A program made the position numbers and the translations under genes. DNA of 64,000 nucleotides from Eutrigla gurnardus (Eukaryota > Chordata > Actinopteri > Perciformes > Triglidae). Under the pieces are notes generated by a model, which was not told where the DNA came from, did no database searches, and saw only the letters and a program-made list of their open reading frames with translations. Below, in pieces: positions 1-13,370 of the stretch. The stretch is from assembly GCA_963514095.1 (NCBI GenBank), contig OY741282.1, positions 23,349,327 through 23,413,326 of the forward strand. The letters are read 5' to 3'. Numbering within the stretch: position 1 is the first letter of the stretch; the number at the start of each line of letters is the position of its first letter.

Positions 1-791
1 TAAATTGTTCATGCAGAGGACTTTCTTTAAATAGTAGAGGAAAAACCTTATAAGCAAACATCTAAAAGCAGCGTTCATCTGTCTGGAAACATGAGAGATA
101 ATCATCGAAGATCATCAGAATTTGGTCACACACAAAAATAGCAAAAAATCAAGACGTCCTTGTGGTGAGATTGAAGGTTGGTGACATAGGCTTTGGAGAA
201 TTGGAGCTGCAGACTGGTGTCCTTGTGTGGATGGAGCACGATTTATTATTTACATGTGCTAATGTGTTTTTTGGACATCTCAGGAGGAAGTGAACTGGCA
301 TTAAGCTTTCTCCGAGTTGCTCTCCGGCACCGAGCCGAACGCCACGTACTGGAAAACTTTACAGTTCCCGTCTTGGATCCCGAGTCTCGCAGTCCCGGTC
401 GGCCGATAAAGCAAAATGTGGAAAAGTGGACATTTTGAAAAAGTACACTTTATTTTTAAGATCTCGGGGGACAACAAAGTTAATCTCATCTGATGTGAGG
501 TTCATGCTGACTGTGCATTTCATGTCGAGGCCCTGAGCTCTGCTGCCAGGTCGGTGAAGGTGTTCACACATGTAGAAGTTTATTTCATTAACTATTTTGT
601 TTTTGCAGGGTACAGCTAATAATGGGGGTTTTTGGGGTGAGTGCATTCTGAAGGTAAAAAGTACAAATGGTAGGCATTGTTAAGGGTTTATTCCACCTTT
701 AAACACAGTATTCAAATTTGATAAAAACCAAATAAAATTATTTATTAAATCTGTACCAGAATTTTACTTCTCAGAGTGTGAGACACCCCCA

Positions 792-820
792 TAATGATGA
801 TGATGATGATGATGATGATG

Positions 821-882
<62 letters not shown>
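792..882. repeat. Compound trinucleotide microsatellite (GAT)n(AAT)n
   Basis: An uninterrupted run of about nine GAT-type triplets passes directly into about twenty AAT triplets. The poly-Asp/poly-Asn frame across it is a by-product of the repeat and not a gene. Confidence 0.95.
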
Positions 883-883
<1 letters not shown>

Positions 884-1191
884 TGTTGATAAATAATTCC
901 AATAATTACCTACGAATTTTCTTTTTCATGTGTGGTCAAAATTGCGTTGTGTGTGTTCGGGGTCGTGACCTCTGTGTTTGTGCGTTGGTGTGTATTGATG
1001 TGTATAACTGTGTTGGTGTTGATGCGTTTCTACAGACGCGTGACGGGACGGATGGAGCAGATCCCTCCTTCTGTCTCGTCCAAGGACGGTCTTTTCTCAC
1101 ACGATCAATGTTTTCAATCTTGTCATTACTAATTCACCATCAACAGCATTGTAATCAATGATTCCAGTTTCTTCTACACAGTGTTTTCACT

Positions 1192-1193
1192 CA

Positions 1194-1242
<49 letters not shown>
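1192..1242. repeat. (CA)n microsatellite
   Basis: About 25 CA units with one AT interruption near the left end. Confidence 0.95.
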
Positions 1243-1245
<3 letters not shown>

Positions 1246-3689
1246 CCTTATGCAATGTTTTCCTGGCCTTCGATGTGACCTTGTCTCTTAATCCTCATAA
1301 TTCTTTCTCTGGCTTTGATTGGATCATTGTCATTCATTCCATGTGACACACAGGCATTTATCTTCATTTATGTTATAGTTTCTTCTGCAAATGAACTGAT
1401 TAAGGTTGATTTATAAATAGTGATTATTCAATGATGCCTCCGACTTCATTAAGCCTGTTATCGGTGTCCTCGATTAAACAGAACTCACTTGATAAATATA
1501 TTCCAGCTATTATCCTGGCCCGGTCTATATCAGGGTGTCCTCTGTGTGCTCAAGAAAATGCTGATTATTTGAATGTATTTTTATTTTTAACACAAAAGCA
1601 TTCTTAGTAAATGTGAATCTGTATAAAATATAAATACATGGTTAAAAATATTATTGTACAAAGACCACTTTGGTACTCAATTAAGATGATTTAAAAGTGA
1701 ATGTTCTGAAGAGTAAAATCATTATTTAGTGTTAATCTAATGATGTAAAACAGTAAGAAATCTCCAATAACTCTGAAGAATGACTTATCTTGATTTTGTA
1801 ATGTGTGGACGGGGCCCTTTGATAATCAACACCCAGGGAGCCATTAAGATTTAATCCAGTCATGGTGTTTAGATATTAACTGGTGCAGACACAAGAGGAG
1901 ACGGTGGGAAGGGACAGAGATAAAAAAAAGAAGTGCATCAGTGACATAAAATGTGATGGTTTTACACTGATGAGCCTCCGGGCTTCCTGTTTGTAAAAAG
2001 ACTGATTATTAAAATACCACTGTTGTTTATAAAGCTGCCAAATGCCCCTGTCACCACGGATTTTCATTGTGTTTTAAATTACATTGTGTTTCTTTTATAT
2101 CTTTATTCATTTCGTGCTGTCTTACAGAAAGCACTTTGAATTCCAAAAAACAATAGATAGAAATTGATGGCAGTAAAATATTCATCTTAAACTCATCAAT
2201 TTTATATTGGCTGCTGATATTGCAGCACTTGCTGAGCTTTTGATGACGTTTCAGGGGAGTCGGCCCTCGTCGACTGATGCAACCTGCCGACTAGTTTCTC
2301 TTCATGTGGATCCTGACAGCTGACGTTGTCGGGAAACTGAAGCGAAGCCGGTCCACAGCGAAGGCATCTGGGTCATCCTGTGGCTCTCGGCACGACGGGA
2401 CTCTTTGTGTTTCCACAAATAAGCTCCAATAGCGCGTGTTTAGGGCCCCTAACAGACTCCAGAGTCCCTTGAGGTACCTTTGGTCCTGCTGTCACATCTG
2501 GACTTCTCAGCCCGGTCAGAGGCTGATGGAAGTGAGTCACAAAAGGTAGATCTACAACTAAACTAAAACTAAACAATTAAATAATGAGGAGAATCAGTTT
2601 GTGGGTGTGTCCTCTACTGAGGGGACTCCTGGTTCTGTCCCTTTGGGAGGAGCCAGCGGTATCTGGTTCTGAAATCAGTGTGCAAAAATTATATATATAT
2701 ATTTATATATATATACTGTGTGAATGATCATATTTCCCAATCACGCTGAAACACATTCCATATTCTGTAACAAAACCTCCGGATTTATGAATAATGTATC
2801 AATGTTGATTAGGTGAACCCATTTACATGAAATTCATTTATTAATTCAAGCCGTGTCTACAATGTTTTCAAGGTACAGCACTGGCTGTCTGCTCTGTGCA
2901 TATACCGCTCCTTTTCTGAAAACAACAACAAAGGTTTTACTGTGAACAATGAAACCATTACTCCCAACTTCCATCCCTAATTTGCAGGAATGCAGAGCTG
3001 AATATCAAGATGTTTTTTTTTTTTCCTCTGCTGACATTTTAGTATGCCGTAGCAAGAAAAGCACAGGTGCACCGGATAACACACACCATGCATTTCATGG
3101 AGCGCTCCAACGGCCGGTGTTGTTCACGGCCGGCTCGCTCTTCTTGAGACGTTCAAAAGGAATTTGTTCGTGTTATGAGTTTCATCTGTTCCTTCCCGCT
3201 GTGACGCTGTAAGACGGTTGCATACCGTCAGTACGGGCCAACAGGCGGACGGAGTCTGACGGCGGAAGGTAATTGCAGATGACGAGCAGCTGGGCGAAGC
3301 AGGTGACGGGATCCTTTGAGGACCTGAAGGTTGGACTGAATCTGCCTCCTCACACAGACTTATGGTGCACTGGAGCAGCCTCTCCTCAACATATAGCATC
3401 AAACATTTCCCTTTTCCAAGGCCTCGTGGATCTACCTCTCTGTCCGCCTTCAAAGCATGCTATTTGTTCTGTTGCTTCAATTCTTTCAACCGTGGAAAGC
3501 TTTTTCTTTTATTCACTGAGTCAAAGTGATAAATATTTACTACAGATTCATGATTTATACGAACCGTTTTATAACTTTATATTACTTGTTTTTAACCGTT
3601 TTATAACTTCACAGTACATCTTTTTAACGTATTTCTTAAGAATAGCCTGCTTGTTTTAATGCACTCACTTGTAGCCTCCCTGTTTTTAA

Positions 3690-3797
3690 TAGTACTTGTT
3701 TTAAATGTATTGATTTTTAACCGTATATGTAAAGTGTCTTTGAGATCCTTTGAAAAGCGCTATACAAAATAAATGTATTATTATTATTATTATTATG
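3690..3797 (+). repeat. LINE-type 3' tail (L2-like) ending in (ATT)n
   Basis: The stretch ends with GTAAAGTGTCTTTGAGATCC, then GAAAAGCGCTATACAAAATA, then an ATT microsatellite. This is the usual look of the 3' end of L2/Maui-type LINEs and SINEs that borrow their tails in fish. The AT-rich DNA upstream may be more of the same 3' region, but no reverse-transcriptase frame is present, so this is a 5'-truncated copy. The family name is from memory of the tail, not from a search. Confidence 0.5.
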
Positions 3798-3840
3798 ATC
3801 ATCGTTCTATAAGTACCTGGTAAATTCCACACGGATGGTT

Positions 3841-3890
3841 AATATTCATCAACTTCTGATAACTTCATTGTTCATAAGTTGATGAATATT
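3841..3890. repeat. Perfect 15-bp inverted repeat with 20-nt loop
   Basis: AATATTCATCAACTT at 3841-3855 is the exact reverse complement of 3876-3890, with a 20-nt spacer. Weaker symmetry appears to continue outward to about 3822 and 3905. It may be a small palindromic element or a hairpin of unknown role. Confidence 0.8.
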
Positions 3891-3973
3891 GAATGGTGTG
3901 AATCGTTTATTTAATAACTGAAAGTCCAGCCCTAAATTGGGCTAAAATAAGAGATGAATTACATCAACTAGAC

Positions 3974-4140
3974 CAGATGTTCTCAAAGTAGGGTCCGGGG
4001 ACCCCAGGGGGTCCGTGAAATAATTAGCTATAAATTCAAAACTTGTGCTGTGTCATTTAATCTGTGTTACGATTATGAGGGGTCCTTGGAAAATGTTCTC
4101 CCTGTAACGGGTTCCTGCCCTGATCATTTGAGAACCCCTG
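3974..4140. mobile_element. Decayed hAT-like MITE, 167 bp
   Basis: The left end reads CAGATGTTCTCAAA and the reverse complement of the right end reads CAGGGGTTCTCAAA, so 12 of 14 bases match. This is the CAG-nn-GTTCTCAAA terminus typical of hAT-Charlie-type elements. It is flanked by AACTAGAC (3966-3973) and AACTCGAG (4141-4148), an 8-bp duplication with 6 matches, as expected for a hAT insertion that has since mutated. It has no coding capacity. Confidence 0.65.
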
Positions 4141-4148
4141 AACTCGAG

Positions 4149-5191
4149 GAAGATGAAGCTTCTCTTCCCACTGACTAATAGTTGAGATTATTGTATATTT
4201 CTGCAGTTGATTACATAAACATGTCCAGTATCCCACTGAGCAGTGAAGGTTTCTTTCATGGAAACCAATAGATCCTGGATAGCTTAATCATCAAATAGCT
4301 CGCTATTGCGCCCTCACGTTCATGAGTCACACTGCGATGCAGACTGACCCTTAAGTGAATTGAAAGCTAATCTCGCAGAAGAGCGGCGGTGCAGTGACAC
4401 TCAGTGGCTGCGTGCGACGAGCTGGTGCTGTTGTGGCGTTTTGTGTTGAGTCATAATGTGCATTGCGGTGCAATCTGCTTAAGTGTGTAATCTGTGTGAG
4501 GATGTCTGTGTGCACATGTGTGTATGTGTTACCAGTCTGGAGCTTCTGCTTGAAATGATTGACGAATGACAAATCTTACACAATCCTGAGGCAAGAGAAG
4601 GGAGAGGCTGGCGAGGGGTGAGATAAAGACTGTGGGTGCAGAGAAGAATAAAAAGACCGGGGAAGGGAGTGCACACAGAGGGTTGGGGGGTGAAGGATGC
4701 TCAGACAAATGCTGTAATCCGTGGAGGGTGATGAGTGTAATCTGGCAGGGGTGCAGGAACAAGCAGATGTCCGTGTTTCAAGTCTGAAGTCTCACCTGTC
4801 TGCTGCTCTGAAAGCCAGATTCCTTCTGCCCCAGCGGATGTTTACATCACCCTACCGGAGGGGAGGTGAAGGAGGTGGAAGGGGAAGGGTGATTGGATGT
4901 GGGTAGAAGAGGGAAGGAGGAAGGTTACGGTGTTGGAGGTCGGCGAGAAACAAAGCGGGGAAACGGTGGCGAGAGGAGGCTGCAGATTGGAAAAAAATGT
5001 AGAAGGGTAGGTTGTTAGACGGAGGCAGGAGAGAGAGATCAGGGGAACAGATTGGGACCAAAGGAGGAAATAGGTCAGGGGAAGGAGAAGAGCTGGGGAC
5101 TGTTCCCAGAGGAAATACAAGCAGGAGAAAATCCTCATCTTCCATTTACTACTGATGCAGTTTCTCCCTCTTCCTTTTCTCTCGATCTGCT

Positions 5192-5248
<57 letters not shown>

Positions 5249-5389
5249 GTAGATAATTGCCTCATGCGAGAAAGAGTTTGTCAGCGTTCGATTGACAGGT
5301 GGCCTGGCCTGGCGTGAGTAGCAGCAGCATGAGGAATGATTTAGACAGCAGAGCACAAACACACACATTCTGACATAAACTCTCTCTCA

Positions 5390-5423
<34 letters not shown>

Positions 5424-5520
5424 AGGATATGGAATTTATTGACTGTTTATCAGTGAGCCGTGATTGGCATGGCAATACAAAAACAGAATTTACACACTTA
5501 ACCTTTCACATATTGTGCCA

Positions 5521-5554
<34 letters not shown>

Positions 5555-5642
5555 GAGAGAGATGGAGTGGATGAGTTGGTGTGCGGGCTGGGTAAATTAG
5601 TTAAAGTGATGAGCTACACACACACAGATACACGCGTACACG

Positions 5643-5700
<58 letters not shown>

Positions 5701-8700
5701 GGTTGTTTAGTCATTCGACTCTCGGTATTGACAATCAGCATGTTGGTGTGGAGACGTGCAGCTCATCAAAGTCTCATTTAAGCGGCGGCGAGCGTGAATC
5801 CCATGCAGCCGGTTGTCAGATATCATATTCATTAAGGGTCCGACTGCCAAATTAAGAATTTTCCAGGGATTTGAAACAAAAGTCACATTGACTCACAAGT
5901 AACGTGTTTATTGGACAGTTCTGACCAACATTAATCGTACAATATTCAGGATTTTCTTTTATGGTTGAGAGTTATTTCATCTCGTCTAAATGTTTCCCCT
6001 GGATGGGTTTTACAAGTGTGAACATCTGCTTGTTGGTGCATCTCAACATCTGTCCATGTCTCCAGGTCATTTTGGGGCCGTTGCTTTAGCTCATAACAAT
6101 CAGACAGATGTTGATTTTCTTATGCTTTTATATTTTCTCTGATTTTACTAATAGCTCACGAAGACGACTGCAAACCTCATGTGTCATGAATAAGAACGGA
6201 GAGGTGGAGCCCGACACTGATATCATGTTTCACTCGTTTCTTTATTAAGGAAGGCCAAATTACACAGAGTAAGACACAAACACACCTCCGTTTGGACTCC
6301 TTTTGACTTGCTGATTGATGAGGGAAAATGCCCTCACTTAGACGATGACAGGCATTCGTGTTACCATCGTTGCTAAAATGACCTTATCTTTTGAATTCTG
6401 ATATCATGAACTCCTGCAGGTTGGACTGTTTCAGAGGTTGCTCAAAGCAGACGGAGACGTTGCATTTCAGGGTGTCTCAATCGTGATTGTTTGCTCTGGG
6501 TTTGATTGACAGCTTCCACGCCTGCTCAAACGAGCCGAATCCAACATGGAAACACATCAGAGTTCATTCAACTCCACCAAGCAGATGCAAAAGGCGTGTT
6601 TGGAAGACAGACACACGCGGTTGCTGTTACACGATGAAACGCTCTCTAGTTTGAAATACTCGCTCTGCATCTGTAAATGACTGTCAACGTGCTGGTCTTG
6701 ATTGTAAATCTCTTTACATATATGTCACATTTAGGCCTAGACATCTAGACAAGGTACGTGAACATAAGATGCCGAACAATTAACAGAGACGCAATAGTCG
6801 TTTGATGCCGATGTGACTTTATTCTGCAGAGCTCACGTCATCAACCCTTTTTGAAAAGCTCCATTCCAGAGTGGCTTTCTGCAGCCGACTCAGCTTCTCA
6901 TTCTCAACGAAGCACTGTGATGTGGATTTGATATTTCCAATTGCAACGTTTGCAATTCAAACAAGATGATTCTCCGTCGGCCGAATGAGCCGATCAAAAG
7001 GAGGAGACGGTAAAGAGTTCAGAAACGGTTCGATGTCGGTGTGAGCACATCTTAAGGGTCATCGGGGAGATTTACTGTGACAGCACGTCAGAGTGAAACC
7101 CATTACGTAATGGAAAAAAGTGAAATAAAATTGAGAGGACACAGTGGGGGAATGGATGAAACATCTTTCATCGCAAACAACTTCAAAAAGTCACTGAAGC
7201 GTAGAGAAGGAGAGTCACACGGAATGAGAGAGAGGGAGGGAATCATCAGAGGAATGAGACTGACGGAGACACAAACAGAGGTGCAAAGAGGGGAGGAGAT
7301 ACAGAAGCAGATTCAGGCACAAGTTTGGAAACAGCAGGAGGGAAGAGAGGGAGAATGACGGAGGAAAAAAGAGATACATATGAGCGGTTAGTCTTGTTTG
7401 CTAACTTTTACCCTTTGGTTTAACCCAGGACTTGATGCCCGGATCGAGTCAAGGAAAATAACTCACTATAATATCTCCATTCAACACTCCACTCCCAGAA
7501 AACAAAGCCATGAAAGAGAATATTCTGGACCGCGAGGGCCAATTTACTTTTCATGGGCATTCTGGAAAAACAAACTCCAGACGACCCCGGAAAATCAGTG
7601 ATGGAATCCAATACAGAACTCAAATGACCAGCCTTCCACTCTGTGTATTTGATGCTCAGTGATTTCTTTTAAACGCTCTTTCATGCACTGAGTGGGGAAG
7701 GACCGCTGTCACTGCCAAACAGCCCCGTTAGCTGCTGCTAGTACCGGGACATGTCACATTTCAAAAACACTCGTACAATTTAGAGTAGTCTCTTATGGGT
7801 ATTTATCTTTTTTAATGAAGGGGTTCATTTAAATACTTTTATTTTTAATGTGCATTCAAAGAGAAAATTATTATCATATTGCCATTGGCAAAACTGCAAA
7901 AGATGCATGGTAATTTGTAATAGAGGCTACATCCCAAATGTTTGGTTTGCAGAGCAATTTCCGATCAAAAAACGAGGGTTGAGCACATCTCACCGGTGTA
8001 AGGGCCCTCGTTCCTCTCCAGCTCTGCCCAGGTGAGCTGCATCATCCAACGAGCTGCAGCTGGCCTGGGACGAAGGCTTGGAAAGGAGAGGAGGCCTCTG
8101 GGTGCTGGGGCTGCTGGTCATGCTGCTTCTCAGACTCAGACTCAGCATGTTGTCATTTAAACAAACCCTATGGATTTGATGGTTTTACTAGATGTATTTG
8201 GTATTGATTTGGGTCAGTGGTGGCCGAGGTGTAGAGCAGACTCAAACATACGGCAACATTTTCTATTTCTAGCACAATTAACCAAAGTGTATCGGCTAAT
8301 GAAGACTAGACAGATAATTAAACACTCCTGAAAAAAGGCTCATCATTGGACCTTGACTTTTTTTTGTTTGTCATTTAATTAAACATTCAGTGAACAAATA
8401 TATAAATATATTCCTTTCGCAGCAGAATAAGAAAGACAAGTAGCAAAGAGATAACACAAACATAATAAAACAGAAACAAATGCACAAAGGCAACAGGGGT
8501 TGCAGATAAGGAGAGAGAAAGACGGAGTGTTGCTGTCTCAGAGAACTGGGGGATTACAGAGGGAACTGAAGCACTGAAAATGAACTACTGGCCTCTGACC
8601 AGCAGGGAAAGAACATCTCCATCATTTCTGTTATGGTACACATGCTTCACACAAGTGTCCATGACGCTGTCATTGATGAACGGAGGCATACAAAATACAT

Positions 8701-9527
8701 AAAGGCATAATCCAGCTGAACACCAACACCAAGAATTTCAAAACAGCTACAATAAGCTAAAATAAGTCACTTCCACCAATCACTATGCAGAGTTTGAGGA
8801 AACATATTTATGACACTCATTACCCAAGATGCATTCAGACACATACACACGGAGGTATTGGCAGTTAACTAAGCAATCAGCATTAACATATGCACATACA
8901 CAATCTTCTGGACACAATAAACTCTCTCTCACACGTACATGCAGTGACAATATTCCGCTGTTTGGAGTTAAATCTCACCACTGGAGGCTCCGTCAACGTT
9001 CTGATACGCCAGATACTGAGAATGTTTACTCAGCTGACATTATTTTAGTTTTCTTTTCATGGCGACATGCTCTGTAGCTGTTGTGACCTGTTTAAATATT
9101 AATATATCAACAGAAATATGACATGTACGAGTCAGTAAAAACTCTGCACATGCATACAGGTATTTGTATTGGAGGGGTGTGTCCCTACAGGAGCCTTTTC
9201 AGCTCCGTCTCACTCTGTAAATATTCATTACAGCTCTTTGTAACACTTAGTTCAGCTCCCTTTCCCATGCCGTCTGCCCCCTGAACACCGCCGCATGAGG
9301 GCTACATGCTGATGAAGTCGACTTTGTCTCTGGAAAGTTTTCATTTCCCGTTTGGGGGGGGCATTGAAATATTTCTTTAATCCACAGAGTTTGACATAAT
9401 AGTTAAAGTCAAACTTGGTTAGGCGTATACCTGTGTGATTTTCCAAAGGTCCTTCTCAAATGAAGTGTGTGCATTTCAAGGTTTGTTAGTTGTCACAAGG
9501 ATAATATCCTCCTATCCATATATTCTA
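4149..9527. other. Gene-free intergenic stretch
   Basis: Mixed AT-rich DNA with no supported exon. It has purine-rich patches near 4840-5060 and 7180-7370, which produce spurious Arg/Glu-rich frames, and the microsatellite cluster listed separately. Confidence 0.6.
5194..5699. repeat. Microsatellite cluster: (CA)n, (AT)n, (AT)n, (CA)n
   Basis: Four tracts lie within about 500 bp: CA at 5194-5246, AT at 5393-5420, AT at 5522-5551, and CA at 5646-5699, the last preceded by ACACGCGTACACGCGTACAC. All are uninterrupted. Confidence 0.9.
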
Positions 9528-9779
9528 AATGGCCTCATTTATATAGCACTTTTATCCAAAGCGCTTTATAGCAATGACTGACATTCACCCATTCACTCAC
9601 ACATTCACACACCGATGGTGGAGTCAACCACGCAGGGCGACAGCCAGCTCGTCAGGAGCAATTAGGGTGAGGTGTCTTGCTCAGGGACACCAGGCACTCA
9701 GCTAGGAGGAGCCGGGGATCCAACCCGCGATCTTGCGGTTGCCAGCCAACCCGCTCTACCTCCTGAGCTAACCCCCCCA
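9528..9779 (-). mobile_element. tRNA-derived SINE, possibly V-SINE-like
   Basis: On the minus strand the element starts near 9779 with a tRNA-like head. The A box is TAGCTCAGGAGG (9770-9759) and the B box GGTTGGATCCC (9725-9715), about 34 nt apart as in a tRNA gene. A central part follows, with CCCTGAGCAAGACACCTCAC and AATTGCTCCTGACGAGCTGG, and then a LINE-type tail with GCGCTTT and GTGCTATATAAATG ending near 9528. The head-body-tail order defines a pol III SINE. The V-SINE label comes from the look of the central domain and is tentative. It contains no gene. Confidence 0.7.
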
Positions 9780-12700
9780 TATTCTCTCATTGTCTTTGTT
9801 GGAGAGACGTTGCACTTTTCTGACATGTTTGGAGTCTTACTGGTTAGATGTGTGGTTAGATTTGTGACCACAATACTGTGTAATACTACTAAATGTTTTA
9901 TAGTATACCTTTGTTATGTATAGGCCTTGTGAGTTCATCCATCTTGTTAAAAAAACAAAGAAAAACAAGTAAAAATGTGCATTTCATAAATGAGGTAATG
10001 TTCAGTGTAAATAGTGCTGGGCATTCTCTCAACATAACGATGGATTACCTTGATGTACTCGAGTAGTGAAGGCGGTTTCCATGCTGGCTGATGCTGTGTG
10101 GAGGTGGTGAGGCTCTCACAAAGGAGGAGAAACGCTGTCCGCGTCGCGTCTTGCTTGTTAACCTGAGCGGTTTTAAGGGGATGTGAACCCTGCTGCTTCC
10201 ATGTGACTCTAGATATGACCTGATGCATTGTGCTGCGCTGCCCCAAGAGGACATTCTTCACTGTAAAATCAGTGTTGTCAATAAACATACATTGTATTTC
10301 TGTGAGGGTATGCAATTAATGAAAATCAGGGAAATCCCCAAAAAGATGAGCCAAGGAAGGCCACAAACACAGAGAGCTGAGTAGAAAATGCTCCGAAACA
10401 TGCTGATTGGTGGTGTAACATGTCAGCTTTTGATTGATTAAATCCAGAACACACAGTTTGAGAATAATTGCTTCCTATGATTCTGCATCACGGGCCATAA
10501 TGTCTCCTTGACCTGTACGACCTGGGACTGACAGAAAGTGAGAGAGGCAGCAAAAAAAGAACAAGACAGCATGAGATTAATTTTTTTCTTTCAAAATGAG
10601 ATGTGTACAGTTGTACCCTCGCTCACCCTATGAATGATGGTATCAATTAAAACAAGTGGTGCACCTTTTAATTTGCCAATATAAGACTTAGGGATTCATT
10701 CCTCGATGTTTTTTTTTTTACGATCTTGGAATTTAAAACTGATGCATGCAATTTTGAAGGCATATTATTTCCAATATAGGGGGAAAATGCCATGTTTCAT
10801 AAAGCATAAGGGTTGTACAACGCTAGCCATTCCACCATATGTGTAAACAGTTGCTACGCTGTCTTCTCGGGAAGCAGTTTGGCTTCTGCAGCCTCACCAG
10901 CTGGTGACAGAAGTGACTTGTCACTGAGGTAGCTGGCTGTGTGTTTCTGAGCTGTTTAGCTAAGGGATCTCCAAATGTGGGCAAGCATTATTTCAATCCC
11001 ACAAAAAAGTATTGAAATATCTGTCCAAAAGTCCAACATGTCCAAAGAGATCAGCATAAGTAATGCTGAATTACAGGGAAAAAGTGATGGACAAAGTTTC
11101 CCATTAGGTTTTGCAGAGCAGCCAAAAAAGGGCTTATCAAAGCAATTTTGTGGGGACCTTTTTAAGATGTTGCTGCCAAACGAACTGCGGCATCCATTCC
11201 TAACAGTATCAAGCAGACCTAAATGTAAAAGTCACATTTAAGCTTGGTCATTAAAAGCAGGAACGTTCAGTGACGGGATGGAATTTCACAGAGCCAACGC
11301 TCCAGTCCTGTTCAGGTCCAACCGAGCCGTTTTTTGTGTGTTTTTTTTAAAGATTTTGCTGAAGAGAAAATGATTGGTTCAACTTGCATGCTGACATTTT
11401 ACAAGGTGAAGCAGCTGCAGTGCATCACAACCTTTCCCCTCTTCCAAATTGAAAAGAAATGATTGGTAATCATACCAACATCCTAGAGAGTTGCTATAAC
11501 ACACTGGACCTGCCTTGGAAGGCCTGGTTTGGACCCGGCAAACAAAAGGAATAGAAAAAGGTGACAAGTGACATCATTGCTGCTTACTGCTTTAATATTT
11601 CTTGCTATTATCTTCAACAACCCTGCAACAATAAGAGCACTTCCTGTAAACCAGTGCCATCACTCATGGTTGTTCTCAGACGTTTTGTTATCAAAATACT
11701 TATTTCAGGATCTATTGGATTTCCAAGAAAAAGGTCCGTAAATCCTCCTTTTCTCTTCTTCTCTTCTCTCTTCTCCATTAGTTGTTTTCTGTATCACCTC
11801 TAATTTCATATTTCCATCGCCCTCCTTCCTTTTGTGGTGCTCCCGGAGACGGAGCTCAGCATTTTTACATTCTCCACACGTCCACACACGCTATACTGTA
11901 TGACTGACCGACATAATCTCTGTGAAACCCTCCAGATTTAATCCCACCAGGACGCCTCTTCAATGCATTTGCACATGTTGTGCAATTAAAAAGGAATGTG
12001 TGCTTTGTGGCCACCACCGTTACCAGGAGAAATTAACATAAACACACTCCAAATAGGATGCAGGCAGTGAATTGATTTCTTGAGGGGAATTGGAAAATGA
12101 TCATGAAAAATGACTCAGCCTGAGCTAGTCCTTGAAGTCCCCCGATGGAAACCAGGCCAATGTTCGGCTGATAGCCTGGCTCGGCCTGACATCTAGTGGT
12201 GAATACAGCTGTTGCACTGAGCACGGTGTGTTTTATAGGAGGTCAGACAATAGACGTGTGGGTGCATGGATGGATAAATAAATCTTTAATGGATGAAGAG
12301 ATGTCATATAATGTTAGTTCTGTATGATTGCCCATTACATTTCAACAGTTTGGTTGAGATTGTATCGTTTTATAATGAACTTTTAACAAAGAAAGCAGAG
12401 AGAGATATTTTTGAAGACGAGCCAACTGGATCAGAGAGGCTCTGTAGATCTTTGGAAACTTCTGGCACTGTAAGTGCACCAGCAGCTCAGAAGCAATCCC
12501 TCGCATCATGTTCTCTGGGGACTTAATTTAATCTTCTGCAAATTAGTCAGATAGTGCATATACGTTGAAGTTCTGAGGCACTGTTGTGAAAACAGAATAA
12601 AGAAATACAATTTCATTAAAAGAATGTCTCCATTATACCGAAAACAAAGACAGGCTGAAAGATCCACCAATGCATAATTGGGTTAAAATCCACTAATTTG

Positions 12701-13355
12701 AATTAGTGTCCTAATACTTTTACATTAACTGAATTTATTAAGTATACCTTTTTAAGGTTGGCTGCAGGGCCACTTAAAATATATCAGCGTTCTTCTTGTA
12801 ATTAGACTAGTACTTGGAGGGATACTTCAACAAAATAGATAGTGATAGTGTGCTCTTTAGAAGGGATGACTTGAATCAAGAATTCAAAGAGTAGATTCTC
12901 CATATGGGGAGAATACAGTCTGCATAGTTACACCACAAGGGTGGAGGTGACAGAATTATATCAAGTATCACATCCATTGTATTTGTTAGAGCCACTTCTT
13001 TGAATAACTGCAGTTAAAGCCTGGCTGTCAATCATCTCATTAGGGTTAAAAGGATGTTGAAGATAAAACTGTGTTTGATAAACAAAACCAACAGTACTGA
13101 CCTTTTTATAAAACCAGCGCAGAATCAGAATCATTAATCCAATGCAGATGAACTGCCTGACACTATGATTAGTAGCTCTGAGCTGTGAATGTGTGAAGAT
13201 GTGAAGTAGGCTTTTGAAGATAGAGCATGTTTGATCACCCTGGATAAGTAAAAACTATTGATTGTGCTAGTATTTTAAATAAAATGCATTTTGGACAGAC
13301 ATAATCAGGAAGACGTAAATGTATGGCACAGGAGCTAACGCAGTCACATGAATCA

Positions 13356-13370
13356 CCAGGAGGGGGCGCT
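13356..13370 (+). promoter_or_regulatory. CTCF-like binding site
   Basis: CCAGGAGGGGGCGCT matches the vertebrate CTCF core CCASYAGRKGGCRSY at every position except the fifth. It lies alone in AT-rich gene-free DNA about 40 kb upstream of the Eph gene and 2 kb from the retrotransposon. A boundary or loop-anchor role is inference from the motif alone. Confidence 0.45.

Larger units (their letters stand above)
1..3689. other. Gene-free AT-rich intergenic stretch
   Basis: No convincing exon is seen on either strand. Open frames here are short, lack recognisable domains, and several lie inside simple repeats. Apart from the two microsatellites listed separately and a short AT run near 2690-2715, I see nothing that identifies a gene or RNA. 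Confidence 0.6.
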
